Origin: Onchocerca volvulus
Lineage: Eukaryota; Nematoda; Chromadorea; Rhabditida; Onchocercidae
DNA: 64,000 nucleotides
Assembly: GCA_000499405.2 (NCBI GenBank)
Contig: HG738136.1
Coordinates: 1,289,274 to 1,353,273 of the forward strand
Direction: 5' to 3'
Position 1 is the first letter of the stretch. Every line of letters begins with the position of its first letter. The notes beneath the pieces were generated by a model. That model saw nothing but the letters and a program-made list of their open reading frames with translations. It was not told where the DNA came from and did not search any database. This document shows, piece by piece, positions 24,164-37,122 of the stretch. Position numbers and translations under genes: made by a program.

Positions 24164-27100
24164 ACATATATCACGATCATAGTGAAGTATTAAATCAAAT
24201 TGAACACTCACCAAATTTCATTAGTCCTTCGAAGATGCGTTGGTTCTTATCGATTTTCAAGTAATGTTAAATAGATATTCAATTTTTGACATTAAACGAA
24301 GACGTATATTTTGAAGATGAAAATTATGATTGGATAATTTTAATGATGTCATATTTCTTATTACTACTAAGCAAAGATCCTATTCCTACATCTTATTCCT
24401 TTTTTGCTAAAGAAATTGTAAAATCTTTTAAATTTTCAGAAATTAATTTTTATTTTGTTTCTGCTGCATAAGGAGAATAGCAATTTTTCAATTTTTTTCA
24501 GCAAAAAAAATTTATTTTTGACACAAAAAAAAGGAAAAAAAAAAAAAAGTAAATCTGGTACTGGTGAAAAGAATAGGACATCAGCAGTAGTGCATCTTAT
24601 TGGAAATCATTTCTTGTTTCACAATTTGTCGAATATCAAAGATTGCGCGATTACATGCCCTTCATTCGATTTTTCATTTAGAATCGATAAATCTTTAATC
24701 GAATTTGTGTTTGAAATTTATTTTTTTTTTTATTTTTTTCTTTTTGTAACTCGAAATTTATTGAACTGTTTTTTTTTTCCTTGTAATGCTTTTTTTTTTT
24801 TTTTTTGAAGTGGAACTTGAACTATTTTGCAATCTATCCAAATTTTGACAAATCGAACACATCGTTAGGATATCGTCATTTCTTCCAGATATAATTTATT
24901 TAAGCAATTTTTTTTTCGAAATCTCTTCTAGAAAAATTTTTTTTTCAAATTGAGTTTTTATCAAAATTTAGAAATTTATATTGATGAGTTTTCAGGATAA
25001 TATACGATCAGTTTGAGTCTTTTCTGAATATTTCATCGAAAATTCAACAATTGAAGTAGTTTTTATAAGTGTAGAATTTTGATTAATGCATTCTTAATAG
25101 CATTTTAAAGTCGAGTTTAAACTCTTTGCGTGTTCAATTCTTGTTTTTTTGTGACTAAATTTTCCATTTTCTGCCGAATAGTTATTTTGGAATCAATTAT
25201 TCTCAACCATTTATACGAAATTTAAGCATTCCAAAATTTTCATGACTTTCAATTCTTTAAATAGGAAAAGAAAATGCTTTTAATCAAATGACTGTTGTGT
25301 CAGTGGAAAAAAAAAAAAAAAACTTTTAAAATAATTGACAATGCATGCTATTATGCATGCAAAGATCTTTTTTTTGTTAATTGTAAGTTGGTTTTCATAT
25401 GGACAAATTATAGAAATGTTTGCTCATTTTTTTTGTATATTGAATTTTTTTCAATTTTATTTATAATTATTAGTTTGTTTTCTCTTAAATTAAAAAGAAA
25501 AAAATTTTTTTCTTTTTTTTTTCAAAATGTTTGTTCAAAATGAAATGACACTTTTATTTATTGAAAAAAAAAATTTTGTCTATTAACATTTATAATTATC
25601 AGCTTAAATTTTTCTATCAAATGGCCCCAATAGGCAAATAAATAGATCATTATTTGTCATCTTGTTGTGACAAATGTTTTTTGTATGAATGAGCTGGCTT
25701 AAAATGATAGTATTGATTTATTTATATTTAAAATCTGTTTGTCATCTGTTCCTCTAAGAATTATTTATTGCTGCTAGTCTAGTTAGATTACAATATATTG
25801 AAATCTAACTTAAACTAGGCTTAGCTCATTGCATTTAACTGAATTTCAAATCCAAGTTATCTATTTAAAGTTCTTAGTTGTTTATCGTGTTTGAGTTAAA
25901 ATTAGAACTTAAAAGTTGCCATACATCAATTCAGCATGTCTTTCGAAAAGATTCTGAGAGTGAATTTTCAAATTTATATGGAATCAAATATCAAGTTTAT
26001 TACGCTTTGCCAAATCTGGCAAAGGTCAATTTCATCCAGCTAAATTCATGAACTTAAAGGTTCGATTTTATTCCGGAAAAATTGATGACATTTTGGCTGA
26101 TAACACCATTAATCATATGCCAACTTGATTGATCACTTGTATTCTTGAAAACGAATTAATCAATTCAATAATGTTTGGCGTTTGGCGAATTAATTTGGCA
26201 GTTTGATTCTATCATATGGGTGAATGAGAGATTAGAATTTAAATTTAACTTCACGAATTTTAAGACCAAATTGAAATTCTAGTCTTAAAATCTCTGGTCC
26301 TGAGATTTTCCTTGAAATTCAGGTTCTAAAATAATTAAAAAGTGTAAATGAAATAAATTTGTTTTATTCTTCAGATTTTTCGATAAAAGAAGTGGAGAAT
26401 TATAAAACGAAATTATTAATTTCAATTATTTTACATACTCTTAAATTCTTTGCTAAGATAAGCCCAACATCAGCAGAGATTAAACGTATTGAAAAGATAA
26501 ATTTCATTTTAAATTTTCCGAAAAATCGATCGATGCCTTCTTAACCGAATAATTTTTGATTTCTATCACTCTGAACTGGTTTAGCAGAAATAATTTTTCA
26601 ACTTTTTGACACAGAAAACCAAGTGTGATTATTTTTTCGCGAAGTTTCAAATGTTTGTTTGAGAAAAAAGTTTTTCCTCCTGCTGTGAATATTTTTCTTC
26701 CGGGCTAGTTGAACTTTAGTTTTATTTTAACTGACTTGTGCAAAAATAATTGCTATTATTGGATGTGAGAGCATAAAAGTGGAAATAATATGTTTGAAGA
26801 GATAATGAATTTTAAATGACAATTTCAAATTGTTTCTGTCTGTTCTCATTAAATCGACAAATTTTTCATTGGACAAATTTAATTTAAAGCAAAATTTAAA
26901 TATATTTCTCATCAGAAAAGAAAAAAAAAAGAAGGAATTTATGATATCGAAGTTTTGCTCATCTAAAGATTTGCATGACTTGTCTATTAAGCTTTAAATA
27001 ATTTAATTTTAATGTGAAATCTTCATTCATTTATGTATTTTCTTTTTTTTTTTTTTTGTTTTGCTCAACTATAATTTTATTTTCTTTTCTCAATTATTTG

Positions 27101-27844
27101 AAAGTCAAATTTTTCGTGGAGAAACAAACTTGATTAGATTATCTGGAAAACAATCCGGAACTCTTTTAATGAAAGTTTGACTTTCGAGTAAGCCATTCAT
27201 TTCTCAAACATACTACCAAATTATTTCAGTTTAATCCAATAATCAGATTCTTTAATGACTGAATTTCAATTTAAGCACCTATTTAAACGATGGAAAAAAG
27301 TTTTGTTTCTTTTTCGGTCATATTTTTGTTGATTTAACTACAGTATTTTATAGAATGCTTCCACAATGATAATTCAATAATAATACTTTGTTGTTTATTT
27401 TGGAAAACTAATCAGTTTATCCTAACATGTTAATGTAATTTCAAATATCATATCAACAAAACGAGGAATAGTGGATATTATCGTTTATTTTAAACATTTC
27501 AATGTTATGCACTATTATGTTTATTCATTTTGTATTTTGATATTCTTCACCATCGTGCTGTATAAAGGTAAACATTATAATTACTATTGTAATTTTATTA
27601 CTTAATAAGAATTATTTAACAATTGTTATTTTATTTTTTGTTGTTAGTAAATATGTTTATCATTTTGGCGGTAAATATTTTTACTTTTCTGTTATTGTTT
27701 TGGCGGTAAAAATGTTCATGTTTATTCTTGTTGGTCCATTCGAAACTATCTTCGCGCTTCATGAATTTTAACACACCTTGCGTATAATAAATCATCATTT
27801 GGAATTTTCCGGTAGCTGTTGTTTGTTATATGTAAGTATTAAAA

Positions 27845-27899
27845 AATATTCGGATAATTATTGAGTAATATTCAATTACTCAAAAATAATCCGAATATT
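27845..27899. repeat. AT-rich hairpin (25-base imperfect inverted repeat)
   Basis: Bases 27845-27869 pair with 27875-27899 with two or three mismatches around a five-base loop. Related AATATTCGGAT-like words recur within the next 120 bases. This may be the remnant of a small foldback element. Confidence 0.65.
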
Positions 27900-29199
27900 T
27901 TGTTATTAAATCAGTAAATTTCAATATATATATTTACAATCAACAAACTAATATTTTTATTCGTAATAGAAAATTGTATTCAGAATAAAAATTTGTATTC
28001 ATAATATTTTTATTCCGAATAATTCATGATAGATGTATATTGTCGCTTCAAACAGCTACAATATACAATGATAATGGCGAATCTGAATCTCAAGCAGAAT
28101 AAATTAGAATAATTAGCATAGCTAATTATTCATTCTTAAAGTATAATAAATATTCTAATAAGTATCCTTAACAAATTATACTCCAGTAATGAATGCATCT
28201 CAGTTCTAACTCAAAGTATAATTAATTTAAAAGTTAATTAATAATTAATCATAGCAATGTTCTAGTCCAATTTTTAATTTTATTTCATATCCGTTAACTT
28301 CGTGTAAATTTAGCGTTATTATTTGACTTCTTCTAGCCATTATAATGAAATTATATTTTTAATTTCCAAATGAATGTTGCCTATAAATTTAAGACAATTC
28401 AAAAATTACAAGTTTTATAATTTCTAAGTTACAATAATACTAAATGGAAATGAATAGTTTCGGATAATTCAATTGTTGTAGTTAGTTTTTTCCATTATTT
28501 TTCAGATACATAAAAATAGAATGTCAAATATCAAACGATAGCATAAATGATGTGTTAAGTAATGTTAATGAAACGCATGAATTTTTTTCTTTTAAATTGT
28601 TTAGTAATTGAAATTTAAAATTTAAAAGAAAAAATTCGAAATTAAGCTCGATGATAGTACATAATATCTTTAGATTGCTTACTTATGGATTGTTTCATAG
28701 CGTTCCTGCAAATATGATGACTATATTAACAATTGAACGATTTTTGAATCTCGACATCTTTTTTAGAATAATTTGACTTTTCTTTTTCTTTTATGCTGCC
28801 GCATAATTCATTGATGTCACATTAAATTAACAATTGTCAACCATTTATTTATGATAAAATGGATTCGTTTGATCAGAGATTGTTTAGTGATAAGATCACT
28901 ATATACAGCGAAAACTATACTGTATTAGAAAAAAGAAGACAGTATTATTTTAATAAAATTTAAACTTAATTTCGAATTGACTGAAGTTGAAATTTTTTCA
29001 TGAAAATTGATTGAAAAAAAAATCATTGAATTGTTTCTAATTAATTTAGATCGAAAAATTTTTATTTTGGCAACTATTATCATATCAGTTTTAATTAAGT
29101 TTAAATTTAAAATTAATCTGAATTTGCTAAAAATATGCGTAAAAATCGATTACCGAAAAATGATTAAATTATTCGGAAATAATTTAGATCAAAAAAAAA

Positions 29200-29209
29200 G
29201 TCATTTTAG
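29200..29209 (+). promoter_or_regulatory. Putative spliced-leader acceptor of the hexosaminidase gene
   Basis: TCATTTTAG ends at 29209, 18 bases before the ATG at 29228, with no upstream exon in frame. The spacing suits nematode trans-splicing; the pyrimidine tract is short. Confidence 0.4.
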
Positions 29210-29227
29210 TTGAAGAACGAAGTGGTT

Positions 29228-32200
29228 ATGTTAATGGTACATTTGCAGAATTATTTTATACGATTATCAATTGCATGTATTTTAGTTCTAATTAGTGTAT
29301 TATATTTTTCTATCACAGTAAAATCTATCGTATTTATCGAAATGCTTCAAAGTCAGAAAAAAATGGATCAATCAAATCCATTCAAAGAAGTTTGTTTATT
29401 TTTTTTTCCTCCATAATTTTTTTTTCTTTTTTTTTTTCAAAATAAATTATGCAACAACAAGAAATTATCCCGATATTACTCGGTTATTCAAATATTTCTT
29501 GATGTTAATACGATATATTTTTCAAGAATATTTCTTTTTAAATTTTCAGGAATATTTTTTTTTTTTTAATAAGTTATCATTTATATCAAATATTTAATTA
29601 ATAATTAGTAATAAATTTCTGCCATTTATTCTCAATATCAAATGTTTATAAATAGAAACTTCAAAATATATACTGTATCAATATTTTAATATTATCTTTC
29701 ATTTGATCACATGTGATATTACGTAATGAGAAATTGAGATATAATTTCATAAAAAATTGTACTTTCCCAGCTATTATTACGGAATGATAAAATCATCAAT
29801 AATTTCATTATTATTTTATTTTCCCAGATAAAAGTTCGAATTTTGTGATCGAACAATGATATGGTAGAAAGAAAGGAATAAAAAGATTTAAAAGATTGAA
29901 AAATTTAATTTTTTACTTTATCAATCATTGGAGATTAGTTATCATAATATATTTATCTGAATTTATGACATAATATACACTTGAAGTGATATTAAATTCA
30001 GATCTTCAAATAGAAATCAGGTCATTTAAAGTGATTGTATTGCCTTTTGCATATTCAACTAAATCCCATAATTCATTTTTCACATTTATATTTTTAAATC
30101 AAAAATTGTCATATAGTAAATAATTTGATGTCTCATTAAAATACCGTATCAATCAAAGATCGTTTAAAGTGAAGAATCTTCATGAAATCTGTCCTTCCTG
30201 GAATTTGGCCGAAAATAATAGCAATGAAAATGAAATTTGAGAAAAAATAACTGAAATTAAGGGGTATTTTAATCCATCTCAGCAATTTTGATTAAAAATT
30301 GAATTGCTTTTAAATTAACAACAGTGATATTTTCGTTTAATTTATTCCAGAAATTTCGATTAAGAAATTGAATTATTTATTTTGAGTTGTCTTTAATTTC
30401 TATTTTTTCCTTTTTACTTTTCAATCTGCAAAAATTAAAAAAAAAAAAACAATTTCATTAGCAATTTATGCATTTATTTTTCAGAAAATAGTACATTTCG
30501 ATTTGAAAGGAGCACCGCCAACTTTGAAATTCTACGAAAAATTATTTCCATTATTGAAACAAATGAAAGTTGATGGAATATTAATGGAATATGAAGATAT
30601 GTTTCCATATTGGGATGAACTTAATGTGCTAAAACGACGGATCAGTTATAATGTTTCTATTCTAAAAGCTATTTTAGAGGTTAATTTTTTCAAAAAAAAA
30701 AAAATTTCATTCTCATAAATTTTCATACTTATCTGCTTATTTTTATTTATATCTCACATATCACTTTATTTATTAATGAAAATGGATGATAAATTAAATA
30801 AGAATGTCAAATTGATTGGTTAAAATTGATAAATTTCATTAATTCTATCCGTTTCCAACTCAATTCTACACGCTTTTTGAATTTTCTCCAAAGTTGCTTC
30901 GTAGCTTTTAATTTTAATTCCTGCAGCAACTAATTTTAAGAGCATATTCAAAATATTACAAAAAAAAAAAACGCAATAGAATTAATTGGAATTTGATTTT
31001 CAACTTCATAACGCTTAGCTGTTTTATCCCTAATTTCAAATAAAAAGAGGAAATCTAGCATTTCGAATTTTATATAAGAATCTTAACAACTTTATTGGCC
31101 TCAGTATGTAGACGAAAGCTATGCTAAGTGTTGATATAATTTTAAGTTTATTGTCATCTACTTCTGATCTCATTGTCAACCTAATTTGAAAAAATTCTAA
31201 AATGCTGAAAAGTTATATCAAACATACCTCATCGTGAAAAAAAATTTGTTTTTTCAAAATTTAGGATAATAAATATTGCAATGATTTGATAAAAGATAAA
31301 TAATAAACAAAAATTTGATTCGATTGGTGCAGAATGAACAGTCATATTTATTATATTGTTCTTATTCTGATAACAAAATTTTCAGAGTATTTTCTGAAAA
31401 TTTATTTTTATTTGTCATTTTTAGATTAAGAATCAGAAATTCTTGAATTTCTCATATTTAATTTGTGAAAAAGCAATTTTCATGCAATTATACCATAAAA
31501 ATTTTCAAGATTATTTTTGCTCTATCAAAAGCTCTTGATTGTTTTTGCGAGGATAGGAATGAAGTTAAAGTGAACATTAGATTGCAGAAATTACAATCCT
31601 TTATTTAGATGCTTACAAATTTTTTCATGCAGATACACTGTTAACCTATGACCTTTTGTGCAGAAATACAATGAATTTTCCAAGTTCATTATTTATGCAA
31701 CAATGAACTTGGAAGATCAACTAAGTATTGATTAGAAATAGTTAGTCTTTGAGAAATGATTCCAATTAAAAGAATCACTTTTTAAATTAGAATTTAAGAT
31801 TAATCCAGTTAAAATTTAAAAGCAATCTATTCATCATCCAAAGTACTGTTCAAAGTCAAAAATGCTACTAGTGATAAAGTTCGTCGGACAGTTGATGAAC
31901 AGAAATCATGATTTGACAAACGATGAGATTTTTATTCTTGAGATGAGACTTTTTGAATGCCGAATTACTCCATACTGTTTGCTGCTTATATATAATAGCT
32001 TATATAAAAAAGTTCCACTATGGTAGATTCCTGAAGTAACATGATTTTCCTTGATTATCTCATACCAGATTCATTGATTGAAATCTTGTACCTCGTGATG
32101 AATCATAATATCATCTGATTTGGAGACAAATTAAATATGCAAATTCTTGAACGAGTAATTCGAAACTCTTCGAATAATTGATAAAATTTGATCTTCCCAT

Positions 32201-35200
32201 TTGATCGTTTAACAAATATAATTCTGCTTCTTAATTAATTTCTTCATTATTCATTCTATTACCAAATCATTTCATTATTATTATTTACTTGCAGTTAGCG
32301 TTTATTAACAACTTAGAAGTTATCCCACTTGTGCAAACTTTTGGTCATATGGAATTTGTTCTGAAACATGAAAAATATTCAGCATATCGTGAAGATATAA
32401 TGAATCATGATACAATATGTCCATCAAATGAAGGTTCTTGGCATTTAATTACTGAAATGCTCACGCAGGTTTGTCAGATCTTATCAGTAGAAATTCATTT
32501 AATTTCTCTATTGTATTATCAGCAAATATTCAATTATTTGCTAATTATGATAATGAGAATCATTTCAGCTTAAGATAAAATTTAAAGTTAAGGATGAAAA
32601 ATTTGTTTGCAAATTAAAATATTACTTTAATAAGTATGGCATATCTTCAAAGTGTAAGTTAAAGTTTTTTAAATACAAGATTCTGTTTAGGTACGTATCA
32701 TGCATCCCAATGCAAAACGAATACATATTGGTGCTGATGAAGCATATACTATCGGTAAGGATATTCGATGTTTGAATCGACTTGTCGATAATTTAAATTT
32801 TTCTTTGGATCGTCTAAAATTGGATCATATTAGCAGGTAATCAAATACTTCTTATTTCAGTCATTGTCACACAACGTTTCAATTTCTTTACCGATTGATT
32901 TGAAATTTTGAAACAACGTTGCATTCGAATAGGCGCATATTTTAAATGAATAAGGCGCGCGTTTAAGAACTTTCGGACTAGATGGATTCGACCACGCTTC
33001 GCATGGCCGAGTCCGCTAGTACCAAATATTTTTAATATAATTTCGTTTAAAGGATATGAAAATTATTAAACAACAAAATCATTGCATTTTCAAAATACAT
33101 CCATTATGTCTTATTTGATGATTGCAAAGTATCGTTATTTTAGGGAGTATATCATAATTCACGGGATATGAGAAGTGATATTAAAAACGATATCATTTGT
33201 CATGAATAATTAGTAATAGATATTACTAATTATAGATTGATTCGTTTTGATTCGTTATGTCGCAGTCATTAATGAAAATTAAATTTCAATATTCAAATTT
33301 TTTTTAATGAAAATTAAATTTCAATATTCAATTTTTTTTTTTACCAAGGATAGCAAAATATGCTAAAAAAACATTGGGATTTACGGAAGTGTTAGCATGG
33401 AATGATATGTTCGGTGATATTGATGTTAACTTGCTAAATGAATATAAAATGGGTGAATTGGTTATTCCCGTTATCTGGGGTTATGCTGTTAATGTGACTA
33501 AATTGGATTATTTCCCGAAAGATATGTTCGAGAGATATTCACAGGTAAGACTTTTTTTCTTCCTAAATTGTTAAAATTTGCTATATCTTCAATTAATTTA
33601 TCAGTCATTCATTCCGTTTATTTAATTGATTTGATAATTTTGAAATCTAAATTGTCTTCCTTTTTTTTTTTTTGGCAGAAATATAGTTGAATAATAAATT
33701 GAATGAAAATTTTAGGTATTTTCAAAGATGATATTTGCAAGTGCATTCAAAGGTGCAAATGGACAAAATGAATTTTTTTGTTATATTAGACGATATCTTG
33801 CCAATCAACAATCCTATGTGGAGTTGTATGAGAAAGAAAAGAAGGTATTTTATATATTTATTTGTAATTTTATCCAGAAATATCGAAAAATTTGAAAAAT
33901 AAATTCTAAGATTAAATGAGATAGGAAGTAGAGAAATAAAATGAACTTTCTCTATTATGCAGGATCAAAATATGATCAATGATTTATGTATCTTAATGAA
34001 TTATCGATATTTGTGAACTAATATTTTGGAGAAATTTCATATTTTATAGAATTTGGATGGTAAAATTTCGGGTATTATTTTAACCGGTTGGCAACGATAC
34101 AATCATTATAGTCCATTGTGTGAAATTTTGCCAGTTTCAATTCCATCATTGATCGTTGATCTGATTTATTTGAATAATGTCGAATTGACCGAAGATGAAA
34201 TAATAGAAAAAGCAAAATTAAGTTCTTTTCTTATTAAATTCTTTAAATATATGAATTGAAATTGAATTATCAATTATCATTTACACTGCAAAATAAATTG
34301 CTTCTAAACATAACATTTCGACTATCGTTTTTAAAAAAAATCTGTAAAAAAGTATTAATTTATTGCAATCATTATTCATATTATTAGTCTCGGAAATAAT
34401 ACTACTTTGTTTCAATTTTACCTTGAATTAATTTTAGGATATACTTAATTGTCGAAATACTGCTACAGACAATTCGGAACACGGAATCGTAACAATGATG
34501 AATTCCGGAGAGGCGAATTATATTATTTCATTGGAGATGATGTTCATGAATTGCTCATTTCCAGGAAGTAAAATTTATGATGAGGTACGTTTCGCTCTTT
34601 TTTTTTTCTTTTTTTTTTTTTGAGTTTAAAACTCGAAATATTAATCATTTTTTACGCCTTTGCCTATATATTTATGGCTTTTGGAAAATGATCACCTATA
34701 ATAAAAATAATTGATAATAATAATGAATAATAATAATTAATAATAATATTTAATAGTAATAATTAGTAATATTAATAAACAGTAATAATTACTAATAATA
34801 ATTAACAATAATTAATAATAATGATCAATAGTAACGATTAATGATAATAACTAATAATAATAATTGTTAATAATAATCGATGATAATAATCAATAATAAT
34901 AATTGATAATAATAATTAATAACGATAATTAACAATAATAACTAATGAAAAATAATAGTATATTAATTCAAAAAAACTGAGCCATATTTCAGTTGATTTT
35001 TATTAAAATAGATTTTTATTAATAGAAATAAAAAATAAGAAGAAATTACCGGTTTTCCTTTTTTTTAAATATGATTTTTTCCTATTTTTTATAATTATAG
35101 TTAAATCTGAATTTCTAATTACATTTTACATCTGTCTTTACATCTTTTTTTTTTACAATTTGAATTTTTAATTACATTTTACATCTTTTAATTATTTTGC

Positions 35201-35555
35201 ACATAAAACATTTTATTTCATTTTCAGATAGCGAACTTTCAGCGATATCTTATGCAAGAGAAATATAGCAGCGAAGATCTTCAGAAGATACGTGAAAATG
35301 TAGGTTTAGAAGGATTGAACAAATTAATTCAATAATTGACGTCGTAAAAGCTTGCGTAAGATTATGTTCACATAATAAATTAAGTGACATCTAAGCTGAT
35401 TTCATCATTTCAAAATTTTAATCATTTTTCTTAATATTACCAAAAGATTTTCAAAAAAAAAAGAAGTTTTCGCATCATTTCAGATTGCTATTTTACTTCG
35501 TCCATATTTTTATGACGAATCAATCAATGAAATAGTAAACGAACAGCTAACTTAA
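29228..35555 (+). CDS. Hexosaminidase D-like beta-N-acetylhexosaminidase (GH20), membrane-anchored
   Basis: Ten exons: 29228-29389, 30485-30679, 32295-32468, 32691-32836, 33349-33544, 33716-33844, 34050-34211, 34438-34584, 35228-35299 and 35484-35555. They give 484 residues, almost the length of human HEXD (486). Key matches are HFDLKGAPP (58-66), QTFGHMEF (133-140), the GH20 catalytic Asp-Glu pair at D193-E194 within HIGADE, and TGWQRY (346-351). The last exon ([17 protein letters not shown]) aligns with the human C-terminal LAFYPDAVEEWLEENV. The enzyme removes terminal beta-linked GlcNAc or GalNAc; related worm enzymes trim N-glycans. Residues 11-37 form one hydrophobic helix, predicting a type II Golgi or secretory protein, whereas human HEXD lacks one. 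Exon 7 seems to use a GC donor; the alternative GT donor at 34216 joins in frame to an acceptor at 34470. A read-through end also exists: exon 9 can run to a stop at 35335. Confidence 0.9.
32871..33022 (-). repeat. Dispersed repeat, copy B (in an intron of the hexosaminidase gene)
   Basis: The reverse complement of this segment matches 3503-3700 in ordered blocks, with roughly three quarters of bases shared by eye and a middle deletion relative to copy A. It lies in the intron 32837-33348, antisense to copy A. Its GC content is higher than that of the surrounding intron. Confidence 0.65.
34699..34960. repeat. Imperfect AAT/TAA microsatellite in an intron
   Basis: About 260 bases consist of variants of AATAATAATTAATAATA with scattered C and G substitutions. 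It sits in the intron between hexosaminidase exons 8 and 9. Confidence 0.85.
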
Positions 35556-37058
35556 ATATCTTAATGAAATAGTAAGCATTTATCATATTCGTAATTTATC
35601 GAAATTTTTGAAATTTGAAAAAAAAAATGATGAATATTAACTGTTACTAATTGGTCATTTAGAAATCGAAAAATGAATTTTGAACATTAATATATAGCAA
35701 TTTTTAATATATAAGTAGTTTTCAATTTAACATTGAGTCTGCTAAGTGGTCATTCAGAAATCGAGAAATAAATGTAAACAGCAATTTTAATTATTTCATA
35801 TCTTTGAAAATTTTTACCATATATTTAAACATTATGCAAATACTTTGTAGAAAAAATAATGTGACGAAATTTCTTGAAAAAAAAAAAAATATTTTTATAC
35901 CGTATTGCATTACTTCGCTAACTTTCATTTTACATTTTAAAATTTTAATTTTAAATTATTTTGGAAAGAAAACATAAATTTGTTGAAGTCGTAGAAAATA
36001 CTATGCTATAGCAAACATTTCATAGAAATATTGATTTGCGTTAAATATCTGCCGTGTCCTGCGTTGTGGCAGTTCTCGTTTATATGGTAAAAATTGGCCA
36101 TTTTGTATACAATACGAGAATGATACTGAAAATATATGATGCAAAAATCTTTTGAAATTAAGCATATATTATGGTTATGAAAATCGCAATTAAGCGTTCG
36201 AAAATCGCAATTTACATGAGTCCTTAAATCTGATCAGATGATCAAAAATTGAAAATTTTAGTGATATGCGCCGAGAAATCACGTATTAGTGACTTCGTGT
36301 TAGTCACGCTTCTATGAAATAATCTTCACCAATAACGATCTACTAATTTGTGGAGCAAATGATAATCCCAAAATAATCATGCAGCTATCACTCGAGCTGG
36401 AGATAAGCAAACTTACGAAAGATTAAATTCAAAATACGACCATACCTGACATTCATACCGAATGTTTAAACAATTATGTCGAACGTTTCAAAGATCTTTA
36501 GTTCTTAAAATCAAAAGAAAATTGTGTTTAAATTTCAGATTATTCTTCAATTGTTACAAAAATTCATTTCTGAAAAGCAATATTTCTTCTTCTTCTCTCT
36601 TCTTTATCTTATTTTAATTGCTTAAAAAAATTCCTTGATCAATGACCTCTAGTAATATTCAGATTTTTAAAATTATGCTAGCCTTGTAAAAATTATACTT
36701 ACTTCAGTCTAAATCAATTTATCAAAATTAAAATACTTTGTTTCATTTCTTTAAGAACAATCTAGCATATGCTTGCAAATAATTTTGAAGATTTCGAATA
36801 TTCCCTAAATTCTATCTTTATTTTTGTTCTATTGCAATAATTTTATGGGCATTAGATAATTTTTTTTTTCTCTCTTGAATATTGTTTATCATAATGGTTG
36901 TTAATTAGTTTATTAAATTCAGTATTTTCGAAAAGTGAATGATTTTTCTCTTTCATTGTTTCAATTTTCAGCTATTATTTCCATTTTTACCGGTAATTTA
37001 ATTTTGCACATTGATATACTTTTACGGTTGGTATCATGCTTACAAGTGTACTTACTTT

Positions 37059-37122
37059 GTATCGATACTGATATACTTGTATTGCTTGCTGTATCGATAC
37101 TGATATACTTATATTGCTTGCT
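37059..37122. repeat. 32-base tandem duplication within a degenerate repeat region
   Basis: Bases 37059-37090 and 37091-37122 are 32-base copies differing at one position. Related words built on TACTTTTATGACC and GATATACTTGTA continue in diverged form to about 37450, which suggests an old minisatellite. Confidence 0.8.

Larger units (their letters stand above)
23856..29199. other. Gene-poor AT-rich spacer
   Basis: This stretch of over 5 kb has no translation resembling a known family. It holds a possible minus-strand terminal exon (23980-24163), an AT-rich hairpin (27845-27899) and many poly-T runs. Open frames at 24286-24471, 24455-24808 and 26359-26544 are short and low in complexity, and I treat them as chance. 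Confidence 0.6.

Noticed and set aside
24455..24808. 117-codon plus-strand frame
   Set aside because: Dominated by Lys and Phe from poly-A and poly-T runs, with no splice or start context.
26359..26544. 61-codon frame after a TTCTTCAG acceptor
   Set aside because: Short open runs after acceptor-like sites are frequent in this DNA; no partner exon or family found.
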